Part shown: positions 56,932 to 64,000 of the stretch, in pieces
Layout: each line of letters starts with the position of its first letter
How positions within the stretch are numbered: the stretch's first letter is position 1
Assembly: GCA_017431515.1 (NCBI GenBank)
Contig: JAFRKV010000040.1
Span: 161,833-225,832, forward strand
Direction of reading: 5' to 3'
Length of the DNA: 64,000 nucleotides
DNA from: Lachnospiraceae bacterium
GTDB lineage: Bacteria > Bacillota > Clostridia > Lachnospirales > Lachnospiraceae
Program-made: the position numbers and the translations under genes
Notes under the pieces: generated by a model
Seen by the model: only the letters and a program-made list of their open reading frames with translations
Database searches by the model: none
Told to the model about the DNA's origin: nothing

Positions 56932-59900
56932 ATGGCACAGAGAACAGACATCAGGAAGGTATTAATTATCGGATCGGGACCGATCGTGATCGGTCAGGCA
57001 TGTGAATTCGACTATTCGGGGACGCAGGCGTGCAAAGCGCTTCGGAGTCTGGGATATGAGATTGTGCTGGTCAATTCCAACCCCGCCACAATCATGACAG
57101 ATCCGGAGATGGCGGATAAGACCTATATCGAGCCGTTGAATGCGGAACGAGTGACGGCGGTCATAGAAAAAGAGCGGCCGGATGCGCTGCTCCCGAATCT
57201 GGGAGGGCAGTCCGGATTGAATCTCTGCGCGGAACTTTACAAAAAGGGAGTGCTGGAAAAGTATGGGGTCAAGGTCATCGGCGTACAGGTGGATGCGATT
57301 GAACGCGGCGAGGACCGGACGGAGTTTAAAAAGACGATGGATGCGCTTGGAATCGAGATGGCGCGATCCAAAGCCTGCTATAGCATCGAGGAGGCGCTTG
57401 CTGAGGCGGATGTCCTCGGATATCCTGTCGTTTTGCGACCGGCCTATACCATGGGCGGCGCCGGCGGCGGACTCGTCTATAATAAGGAGGAACTGCAAAC
57501 CGTCTGCGCCAGAGGGCTTGCCGCCTCTCTGATCCATCAGGTGCTCGTGGAGGAATCCATCCTCGGCTGGGAAGAACTTGAGCTGGAAGTGGTCCGGGAC
57601 AAGGACAATCATATGATCACAGTCTGCTTTATCGAGAATGTGGATCCGGTGGGCGTCCACACCGGAGATTCCTTCTGTACGGCGCCAATGCTGACGATCG
57701 ACGAGGATCTGCAGAAGGAACTGCAGCGACAGGCCTACCGGATCGTGGAACACATCGGTGTTATTGGCGGGACAAATGTGCAGTTTGCGCATGACCCGGT
57801 TTCCGGGAGAGTCGTGGTGATTGAGATCAACCCGCGCACTTCGCGTTCTTCCGCCCTTGCTTCCAAAGCGACAGGCTTCCCCATCGCGCTTGTTTCGGCG
57901 AAACTGGCGACAGGGCTGACCCTTTCGGAGCTGCCGGATTCCAAGTTCGGGACGCTGGATCGATATGAGCCGAACGGGGATTATGTTGTTGTGAAGTTTG
58001 CGCGGTGGGCATTTGAGAAGTTTCACGGTGTGGAGGACAAGCTCGGCACCCAGATGCGCGCGGTCGGAGAGGTCATGAGCATCGGCAAAAACTTCAAGGA
58101 AGCCTTTCAGAAGGCGATCCGGTCTCTGGAGAAAGACCGGTATGGTCTCGGAAATCTGAAGAAATACCGTGAAATGGAGAAAGAGGAACTGCTGCGCCTT
58201 TTGAAAGATGCTTCCTCGGAACGGTATTTTTTGATGTATGCCGCCCTGCAAAAGGGTGTCACGGTGGAAGAACTGTGTGAGATCACGAAAGTGAAGCACT
58301 ATTTTCTGAATGCCATGAAAGAGCTGGCAGATGAGGAAACGGCATGGGCAGAACGCTTCAAAGGATCTGTGCCGGATGCGGATACGATCCGTCAGGCAAA
58401 GGAGGACGGGTTTTCCGACCGGTATCTTTCCGGTATCCTTGCGGTATCCGAGGATGAGATCAGAAAGGCCAGAGAGCAGGCGGGCATCACCGAACGATGG
58501 GATCCGGTGCATGTTTACGGGACGGAGGACAGTTCCTATTATTACTCGACTTATCAGAAAAACACTGCGCAGGGAGCGACAGACGGCGCGGATCATGTAG
58601 AAGGCCAAGGAGAGAGGTCCCGCGGCAGGATCATGATCCTCGGCGGCGGACCGAACCGCATCGGCCAGGGGATCGAATTTGACTACTGTTGTGTGCATGC
58701 GTCGATGGCGTTGAAAAAACTCGGTTTTGAAACGATCATCGTCAATTGTAACCCCGAAACGGTTTCCACGGATTATGATACCTCGGATAAGCTTTATTTT
58801 GAGCCCCTGACGCTGGAGGACGTGCTTCAGATCTACCGTGAGGAAAAGCCCCTCGGCGTGATCGCCCAATTTGGCGGACAGACGCCTCTCAATCTGGCGG
58901 CGAAACTGAAAGAAGAGGGGGTTACGATCCTCGGCACCACGCCGGAGGTGATCGATCTTGCAGAAGACCGGGATCAATTCCGGATGATGATGGAGAAGCT
59001 TTCCATTCCGATGGCGGAGTCGGGTATGGCTTCTGATGTGGATGGCGCAAAGGAGATCGCGCGGAGGATCGGGTATCCTGTCATGGTGCGTCCGTCCTTT
59101 GTACTCGGCGGCCGCGGGATGGAAGTGGTGCATGACGAAGAAAGCATGGAAGAATACATGAGGGCAGCAGTGGGAGTGACGCCGGATCGGCCGATTTTGA
59201 TCGATCGCTTCCTCCAGAATGCGCTGGAATGTGAAGCGGATGCGATCTCGGACGGAACGGAAGCCTTTGTGCCGGCGGTGATGGAGCATATCGAACTGGC
59301 AGGAATCCATTCCGGAGATTCCGCCTGCATCATTCCTTCCAAACATATCCCGGAAAAGCATTTGCGGACGATCGAGGAGTATACGAAAAAGATCGCGGTG
59401 GAGATGCATGTTGTCGGCTTGATGAATATGCAGTATGCGATTGAGAACGATACGGTTTATGTGCTGGAGGCGAATCCCAGAGCGAGCAGGACAGTGCCGC
59501 TGGTATCCAAGGTTTGCGGGATCCGCATGGTGCCGCTTGCCACAGATATCATTACAGCGCCTTTAACCGGGAGGACGTCTCCTGTGCCGGAGCTTTTAGC
59601 CGGGAAAAAGACAGGGGAGCCTGCGTATTTTGGCGTCAAAGAAGCGGTCTTTCCGTTCTCCATGTTTCCCGAAGTGGATCCGGTGCTCGGTCCCGAGATG
59701 CGTTCCACGGGTGAAGTGCTGGGACTGTCACAGACGAGCGGGGAAGCATTTTATAAGGCGCAGGAAGCGACCGGGCTTGCGCTGCCTTTGTCCGGCGCGG
59801 TGCTGATCTCCCTGAACGATGCGGATAAGCCCGCAGCTGCGGAGATCGCAAAGAGTTTTGCGGCGGACGGCTTTGAAATCTACGCAACCGGCCAGACCTA

Positions 59901-60195
59901 TCAGGTCATCACGGAGGCAGGCATTCCGGCAAAACGCGTGATGAAGAATTATGAAGGCGGGCGTCCGAATGTGGAGGATGTGATCAAGAACGGGGAAGTG
60001 CAGCTGATCATCAACTCTCCGATCGGCAGAGGCGCGGCGCATGAGGACGGATATCTCAGAAGAGCCGCGATCAAGGCGCGCATTCCGTATATTACCACGG
60101 TCGCAGCCGGAAGGGCTGCTGCAGAGGGGATTCATGAGATGAAGACGCATGGCAGCACCAATATCAAACCATTGCAGGAGTATCACGGGCAGTAA
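56932..60195 (+). CDS. carB: Carbamoyl-phosphate synthase large subunit
   Basis: A 1087-residue enzyme that makes carbamoyl phosphate from bicarbonate, ATP and ammonia for arginine and pyrimidine synthesis. Two homologous halves each hold an ATP-grasp site (KVLIIGSGPIVIGQACEFDYSG and MILGGGPNRIGQGIEFDY), and the C-terminal MGS-like allosteric domain (IYATGQTYQVITEAGI) is present. ATG 56932 follows GAGGAGGAAG; a GTG at 56908 would overlap it. The small subunit carA is not adjacent, which is unusual since the two are normally cotranscribed. Confidence 0.97.
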   Translation: MAQRTDIRKVLIIGSGPIVIGQACEFDYSGTQACKALRSLGYEIVLVNSNPATIMTDPEMADKTYIEPLNAERVTAVIEKERPDALLPNLGGQSGLNLCAELYKKGVLEKYGVKVIGVQVDAIERGEDRTEFKKTMDALGIEMARSKACYSIEEALAEADVLGYPVVLRPAYTMGGAGGGLVYNKEELQTVCARGLAASLIHQVLVEESILGWEELELEVVRDKDNHMITVCFIENVDPVGVHTGDSFCTAPMLTIDEDLQKELQRQAYRIVEHIGVIGGTNVQFAHDPVSGRVVVIEINPRTSRSSALASKATGFPIALVSAKLATGLTLSELPDSKFGTLDRYEPNGDYVVVKFARWAFEKFHGVEDKLGTQMRAVGEVMSIGKNFKEAFQKAIRSLEKDRYGLGNLKKYREMEKEELLRLLKDASSERYFLMYAALQKGVTVEELCEITKVKHYFLNAMKELADEETAWAERFKGSVPDADTIRQAKEDGFSDRYLSGILAVSEDEIRKAREQAGITERWDPVHVYGTEDSSYYYSTYQKNTAQGATDGADHVEGQGERSRGRIMILGGGPNRIGQGIEFDYCCVHASMALKKLGFETIIVNCNPETVSTDYDTSDKLYFEPLTLEDVLQIYREEKPLGVIAQFGGQTPLNLAAKLKEEGVTILGTTPEVIDLAEDRDQFRMMMEKLSIPMAESGMASDVDGAKEIARRIGYPVMVRPSFVLGGRGMEVVHDEESMEEYMRAAVGVTPDRPILIDRFLQNALECEADAISDGTEAFVPAVMEHIELAGIHSGDSACIIPSKHIPEKHLRTIEEYTKKIAVEMHVVGLMNMQYAIENDTVYVLEANPRASRTVPLVSKVCGIRMVPLATDIITAPLTGRTSPVPELLAGKKTGEPAYFGVKEAVFPFSMFPEVDPVLGPEMRSTGEVLGLSQTSGEAFYKAQEATGLALPLSGAVLISLNDADKPAAAEIAKSFAADGFEIYATGQTYQVITEAGIPAKRVMKNYEGGRPNVEDVIKNGEVQLIINSPIGRGAAHEDGYLRRAAIKARIPYITTVAAGRAAAEGIHEMKTHGSTNIKPLQEYHGQ

Positions 60196-60237
60196 TATCT
60201 GGTCCGACGGGTTGTCGTTGATTGAGGTGGGCAGTGT

Positions 60238-61284
60238 ATGGAGATACACAGTTTTTATGACCTGTATGCGAATACCTATATCACGAATTTGATTCTGGTG
60301 ATTGCGATTACCGGACTTTCCGTTGTCATGGCGATCGTCCTCCCGCTGTTGGATGGCGCGTTATGTCAAAAAGCGGGTGTCAGCCTTCGGGGCGGCATCC
60401 ACGAATCAGAGCATGCGCTGCGTTTCCTGCGGATTCGTAAAGGTGTTCTGCTGACGCTTTTCGGGATATATCTGCTGCTGTTGTGCTATGTGGTCTTTTT
60501 TTCCCGCGGGGTGCAGGCAGATTATCATATCACCAATTCCATTGAAAGCTTTGCAGATCTAGCGCTGATCGATCTGATCTTTCCCCGTACGGAGCTGATT
60601 GAGTTTTATCTGAACGTGATGCTTTTTATTCCCATGGGATACATGCTGCCGTATTTGTTCCGGTAGTTTCGCGTTCGCGCGGCAAGACGTTCTGTATTGA
60701 TCTGCTTCTTAATCTCCATCGGGATCGAAAATATTCAGTTAATGACGAGAAAAGGCAGCTATGATACGGGCGATATCCTTTCCAATACGACCGGTGGGCT
60801 GCTGGGCGCAGCGCTTTTTCTATGGAAGGCGTATACGCTGACCAATCCGGATTGGAAGAAACTGATGAAAAACCGCCGTCGGTACCGGCATCGGGCGAAA
60901 GAAGGCGCATTGTTTCCGTATTCTTCCAGATTACACGTGATACGGACAACTCTTCATGCCACGAAAGAAGAGACGATCTGGGAGTTCTACGTGTCAAAGC
61001 TGGGATTACAGCTTCATAGACAGCTTGTGCCGGAAAATTCCGGAGAGACGGCCTTTCTTTTTGCCGTAGGAAGGTCTCAGATCGAGATCCTGTGCTCCAA
61101 TCGTGAGGAGGAGCTGCCGGAGCAGACCCTGATTCTTTCCTTTACCAATCTGGATAAAGTAAAAGAACATCTGGAAAACAAAGGCATTCAGACGAGCGAT
61201 TATCAGATCGATCCTTACAGCAAGCATCGCAGGTTTTCCTTCGATGCGCCGGATCATGTGAAGGTGACGCTGATCGAATCGTAG
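60238..61284 (+). pseudogene. VanZ-VOC fusion interrupted by an in-frame TAG
   Basis: The first 142 codons give a membrane protein whose last part (FYLNVMLFIPMGYMLPYLFR) is the start of a VanZ-like domain. A TAG at 60664-60666 then interrupts. The same frame continues as FRVRAARRSVLICFLISIGIENIQL and DILSNTTGGLLGAAL, the rest of VanZ, and then a VOC (glyoxalase/bleomycin-resistance) fold at about 60930-61284 (FYVSKLGLQL, EILCSNREEE). No shift is needed; one base change would restore 348 residues. It is either a nonsense-mutated gene or a sequence error. No start with a ribosome site serves the second part. GAGGTGGG precedes the ATG. Confidence 0.75.
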
Positions 61285-61291
61285 CCGAGCC

Positions 61292-61319
61292 TTGACAAAC
61301 AGAGAAAATTGACTACAAT
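61292..61319 (+). promoter_or_regulatory. Promoter of the small membrane protein gene
   Basis: TTGACA (61292-61297), 16 bp, TACAAT (61314-61319), followed by AAGGAGGAAC. Confidence 0.85.
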
Positions 61320-61360
61320 AACGTGGAAAGATTTCTATCTATTAAGGAGGAACTGTGAAA

Positions 61361-61804
61361 ATGTATATGGAAGATATTTTGGGGCTGATTAGCGGTATGA
61401 TCATCGGGATCGTCATTGCTGTTTTGATCGGACTTGTTTTTTGGATCCTTGAGATGATCGGCAAGTATAAGGCATTCACGAAGGCAGGACAGCAGGGCTA
61501 CACGGGACTGATTCCGATGGTAGATGAATTCGTGATGGGACAGCTTTCCGGCGCAAAGAAAGATACCATGGTGCTGCTTTTGATGAAGACTTTCGGTGCT
61601 TTCCTGGCATTCATTCCGTTTGTGGGCGGCATCGCATATGCGGTCATCGTCATTATTTTTTCATGCAAGCAGCGGTATGCGGTGGCACAGAGTTACGGTT
61701 ACGGTGTCGGCATGACGGTACTGCTCGTTTTGCTCTCCCCGATCGCATGGATGATTCTTGGATTCGGAAATGCCCAGTATGTCGGACAAAGCAGACAGGC
61801 ATAA
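61361..61804 (+). CDS. Small membrane protein, DUF5684-like
   Basis: About 147 residues with a long N-terminal helix, the motif KYKAFTKAGQQGYTGLIPMVDEFVMG, and two or three further helices. This motif is typical of small DUF5684-like proteins near signal-peptidase genes in Firmicutes; their function is not known to me. ATG 61361 (10 bases after AGGAGG) is preferred; GTG 61355 is possible. It is a single-gene unit between a consensus-like promoter and a terminator. Confidence 0.7.
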   Translation: MYMEDILGLISGMIIGIVIAVLIGLVFWILEMIGKYKAFTKAGQQGYTGLIPMVDEFVMGQLSGAKKDTMVLLLMKTFGAFLAFIPFVGGIAYAVIVIIFSCKQRYAVAQSYGYGVGMTVLLVLLSPIAWMILGFGNAQYVGQSRQA

Positions 61805-61813
61805 TTGAACTGC

Positions 61814-61846
61814 AAAAAAGGCGGGGCGATTTGCCCCGCTTTTTTG
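61814..61846 (+). terminator. Rho-independent terminator
   Basis: GCGGGGC/GCCCCGC with a 5-base loop, flanked by A6 and T6. It ends the small membrane protein unit and carries the -35 of the next promoter on its right arm. Confidence 0.9.
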
Positions 61847-61859
61847 GTTGTGCTAAAAT
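61831..61859 (+). promoter_or_regulatory. Extended -10 promoter of the DUF5711 gene
   Basis: TTGCCC (61831-61836), 17 bp, TGC-TAAAAT (-10 at 61854-61859, with the TG extension). The ATG is 9 bases on, with no ribosome site. Confidence 0.65.
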
Positions 61860-61868
61860 GCATGTATT

Positions 61869-63083
61869 ATGGCAGAGAGGAATCGACACGGGCTGCATGC
61901 GGTTCGCGAGGATGAGATTAAGGAAATAGAACAGTCTTCGGATTTTAAAGCGCAGATCCGATCACATCGTTTCAAGGTTTTTTTACGCACAATCATACTG
62001 ATTGGCGCTCTGGTCGGGATGATTGTCGGGATTGTGCTTTATTTTCGGTATCGCAGTTACAGTGATTACGAGGTGCAAAGCGAATACGAAAGAACGGATA
62101 CCGCTGCAACGCTTTTTGAGGAATACGGGGAAGGACTGCTGAAATACAGCAATGACGGTGCATTTTATACAACGTTGGATAATACGCCGATTTGGAATCA
62201 GACTTATGAAATGGAGCATCCAAAGGCGGATATTGCCGAACGTTATGTCGCCATCGGAGATATCGGCGGAACGGAACTTTATATTCTGAACGAAGCCGGT
62301 CAGCAGGGGAAGATTTCCACGGTACTTCCGATTTACCAGTTCAGTATCGCCGCGCAGGGTACCATTGCGGTACTCCTTGCGGATAAGAATGACTATTATC
62401 TGAAGCTTTTTGACGCGGCGGGAAATGAGCTGGCCTCCGGACAGCTTTATGTGAAAAACAGCGGCTATCCGATGGCGCTTGCGTTGGCGCAGGATGGGAA
62501 GAAGCTTGCGATTGCGTCCATTAACCCCACCGGAAATTCCGTACAGAGTGAGATCACGTTTTATAATTTCGGTTCTGTCGGCCAAAACGAACCGGATAAC
62601 ATTGTCGGTACTTTTTCCTATGAAGATCTTGTGATCGCGCAGATGTCGTTTATGAATGCGGACACGCTGGCAGTGTTTGGGGACAAGGAGGTCCAGATCT
62701 ATGGCGGTGCGGAAAAGCCGGAGTTGAAAAGCACGCTTCCGGTTGACCGGGAAATAAAGAGTATCTTCTATAATGATACCTATTTCGGTCTTATATTTAA
62801 TAATGAAGATGAAGAAAACTCGAGACACCTGGAGATCTATGACAAACATTGCAAAAACGCGCTGAATCAGGATTTTCAGATGGATTACCAGAAGGTTTAT
62901 TTTTTAAAAGACAATGAGGTGTGCCTGCAGAACGATTACGAATGCAAGCTGATCGGCATGAATGGCGTGGAACGGTTTTCTGCCCAGTTTGACGTGCCAC
63001 TGATCAAGATTGTAGAGGAATATGTCGGTATGTACTATACGTTTGTGCTGGAAGGCAAAACCCAAAAGGTGAGGTTGATTTGA
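61869..63083 (+). CDS. DUF5711-family membrane-anchored protein
   Basis: A 404-residue protein. It has a charged cytoplasmic N-terminus (about 1-35), one membrane helix (LRTIILIGALVGMIVGIVLYF), and an outer domain of about 340 residues built of repeated short strands with Asn/Gly/Asp turns, like a beta-propeller (YVAIGDIGGTELYILNE, TIAVLLADKNDYYLKLFD, LAVFGDKEVQIYGG). This layout fits DUF5711, which is often next to CvpA-like genes. Its stop overlaps the next start, so they are cotranslated. The function is unknown. Confidence 0.75.
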   Translation: MAERNRHGLHAVREDEIKEIEQSSDFKAQIRSHRFKVFLRTIILIGALVGMIVGIVLYFRYRSYSDYEVQSEYERTDTAATLFEEYGEGLLKYSNDGAFYTTLDNTPIWNQTYEMEHPKADIAERYVAIGDIGGTELYILNEAGQQGKISTVLPIYQFSIAAQGTIAVLLADKNDYYLKLFDAAGNELASGQLYVKNSGYPMALALAQDGKKLAIASINPTGNSVQSEITFYNFGSVGQNEPDNIVGTFSYEDLVIAQMSFMNADTLAVFGDKEVQIYGGAEKPELKSTLPVDREIKSIFYNDTYFGLIFNNEDEENSRHLEIYDKHCKNALNQDFQMDYQKVYFLKDNEVCLQNDYECKLIGMNGVERFSAQFDVPLIKIVEEYVGMYYTFVLEGKTQKVRLI

Positions 63084-63547
63084 ACGCGGTAATGATCGGC
63101 GTGCTGGTCACGCTGCTGTTGTGCGGGATATACGGAGCGCTGAAGGGTGCATTACGTATTGTTTTTGCATTCGCGGAGGTGTTGGTGCTGATCATCGTGG
63201 TCGGCTTGCTGACGACGGATTTCAGGGCGTTTATCGGTATCTTTATCATGACGGTGATTGCATTGTTTATCATTTCGCGCTTTATTCCCTTCTTTTCGAA
63301 GCTTCCCGTGATCAGAACCGTCGACCGTTTCTTCGGCACATTGATCGGGCTTCTGTTGGGACTGTTGTTTATCTGGGTTTTCTTCATGATTGTATCAGCT
63401 CTGGCGGGCACACCTTTTGGCATGACGACGATCGGCATGATCCGGGAAAACCCGTTTCTGTTATGGTTGTATGAAAACAACGGAATAGAGATCTTCGCAA
63501 GACAGCATTTTTCGTGGTATGAAGCAATCGCACCAAGCGGAATTTGA
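63080..63547 (+). CDS. CvpA-family membrane protein
   Basis: A 155-residue protein with four membrane helices and the CvpA pattern (GALKGALRIVFAFAEVL, VIRTVDRFFGTLIGLLLGLLF, ending near FLLWLYENNGI). CvpA proteins affect colicin production and envelope stress tolerance in Proteobacteria; the Firmicutes role is open. TTG 63080 is taken as start, since AAGGTGAGG is 4-5 bases upstream and it overlaps the previous stop; ATG 63092 is the alternative. Confidence 0.78.
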   Translation: MNAVMIGVLVTLLLCGIYGALKGALRIVFAFAEVLVLIIVVGLLTTDFRAFIGIFIMTVIALFIISRFIPFFSKLPVIRTVDRFFGTLIGLLLGLLFIWVFFMIVSALAGTPFGMTTIGMIRENPFLLWLYENNGIEIFARQHFSWYEAIAPSGI

Positions 63548-63608
63548 TTAGCACACCGCAAGAGGCATGTGACTTTTGGCGAGTGAATCATTTTTTTTAA
63601 AAAAGTTG

Positions 63609-63637
63609 TTGACAAAGGAAAATGCGGGTGATATTAT
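63609..63637 (+). promoter_or_regulatory. Ribosomal RNA operon promoter
   Basis: TTGACA (63609-63614), 17 bp, TATTAT (63632-63637), a near-consensus promoter that predicts a start near 63644. Confidence 0.88.
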
Positions 63638-63977
63638 TATCAGGCTGACACGCCATGCGGGGAAGCAAAACCGCAAAGAATCCGCGACAGAGGGAATCTT
63701 GCGGAGGACCTTGATAACTGAATAGTGAAACAACCTTGAAAGGTTTTGATTAAACTAAGACATCCATCAATCTTTTGAATGAGATGCGACCTAAAACAGT
63801 AAAACTTTTCGGATATTAAGCCAAGCTTAATTCTGAAGGGAGAAATCTCGAAATGAGAGAAGGTTCGACCACACTAAATTCAAGCATCGCAGCAAAAGCT
63901 GCTCGCTTTCATTAAGTTGTGGCGAACGATTTTTCTACTAAGCTCAACTTAGCAGTTTCGCTAAGTAGAAGAATATC
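63638..63977 (+). other. rRNA transcript leader
   Basis: About 335 nt with no coding frame. It holds a CTTGATAACTGAATAG segment near 63710, like the conserved words of Firmicutes rRNA leaders and spacers (boxA-type antitermination region). Close to the 16S start is an imperfect stem (TTCTACTAAG/CTAAGTAGAA), probably part of the RNase III processing stalk. Upstream of the promoter, 63548-63608, I see nothing but an AT-rich tract. Confidence 0.7.
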
Positions 63978-64000
63978 AAACATGAGAGTTTGATCCTGGC
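63978..64000 (+). rRNA. rrs: 16S ribosomal RNA, 5' end only
   Basis: The window ends in AGAGTTTGATCCTGGC (63985-64000), the universally conserved start of 16S rRNA (bases 8-23 in E. coli numbering), so the mature 5' end is near 63978. The rest lies beyond the edge. Confidence 0.97.

Noticed and set aside
56962-59409. 815-codon open frame opposite carB
   Set aside because: It lies wholly within carB on the other strand, has His/Arg-rich composition typical of antisense frames and no ribosome site or family resemblance.
63548-63977. tRNA gene in the rRNA leader
   Set aside because: No cloverleaf or GTTCRA-type T-loop was found; the segment fits a leader.

Overview
The window (about 50-52% GC) looks like a chromosomal segment of an anaerobic, flagellated Gram-positive Clostridia, most likely Lachnospiraceae or a close relative. 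The evidence is a large Alu-type SRP RNA, a spore photoproduct lyase-family gene, rubredoxin, an oxygen-sensitive 2-hydroxyacyl-CoA dehydratase/activase pair, a sigma-D type flagellin promoter, FliS, strong AGGAGG ribosome sites, TTG/GTG starts, and several families common in gut Clostridia (DUF6240, DUF5711, DUF5684-like, DUF4143 ATPase). These are family-level judgements from sequence reading; no search was run.

Layout. 1-10.2 kb: housekeeping and nucleotide/RNA genes, mostly +: the end of mntP, a Ca2+/Na+ exchanger, an HD phosphohydrolase, a Nudix-alcohol dehydrogenase fusion, then a tightly packed metG-tatD-rsmA-diguanylate cyclase-GIY-YIG run, a GNAT gene (-) and tadA. 10.2-10.5 kb: ffs (SRP RNA) on the - strand under a near-perfect promoter. 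10.6-13.5 kb: a decayed MITE/REP-like repeat, a degenerate histidine-kinase-like protein paired with an EAL phosphodiesterase, and splB. 13.5-20.8 kb: rubredoxin followed by a complete F-type ATP synthase operon (atpZ-I-B-E-F-H-A-G-D-C) whose c subunit carries a sodium-binding signature. 20.7-23.8 kb (-): a 2-hydroxyacyl-CoA dehydratase-like subunit and an HgdB-HgdC fusion. 23.9-33.2 kb: a coiled-coil protein, an aconitase-family hydratase, an AI-2E-family permease, a TPR protein with a CbxX-like ATPase end, and glgB with a histone-H1-like tail.

33.2-41.2 kb is the most unusual stretch: four zinc-ribbon membrane proteins, two of them recent paralogues preceded by matching hairpins. One paralogue has lost its zinc ribbon through an 80-bp deletion and a third gene is frameshifted twice. 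Between the paralogues sits an AT-richer insert with a truncated HTH protein, three 12-bp repeats at an exact 33-bp period, and an AAA/DUF4143 ATPase. 41.2-46.4 kb is a late flagellar block: a 974-residue DUF6240-type protein and flagellin, each with its own sigma-D promoter, a flagellin leader with two GGA-loop hairpins (CsrA-like sites), and fliS.

46.4-63.5 kb: MATE exporter, an unknown anchored protein (-), a YhhN-like protein, a patatin (-), a GH5 glucanase, a 1403-residue hybrid sensor kinase with a two-receiver response regulator, carB, a VanZ-VOC fusion interrupted by an in-frame TAG, a small membrane protein, a DUF5711 protein and a CvpA-family protein. The window ends in an rRNA operon: promoter, about 335-nt leader and the first bases of 16S rRNA. 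Across the window, five transporter/accessory genes have a -10 box only 6-10 nt before the start codon and no Shine-Dalgarno, suggesting leaderless mRNAs.
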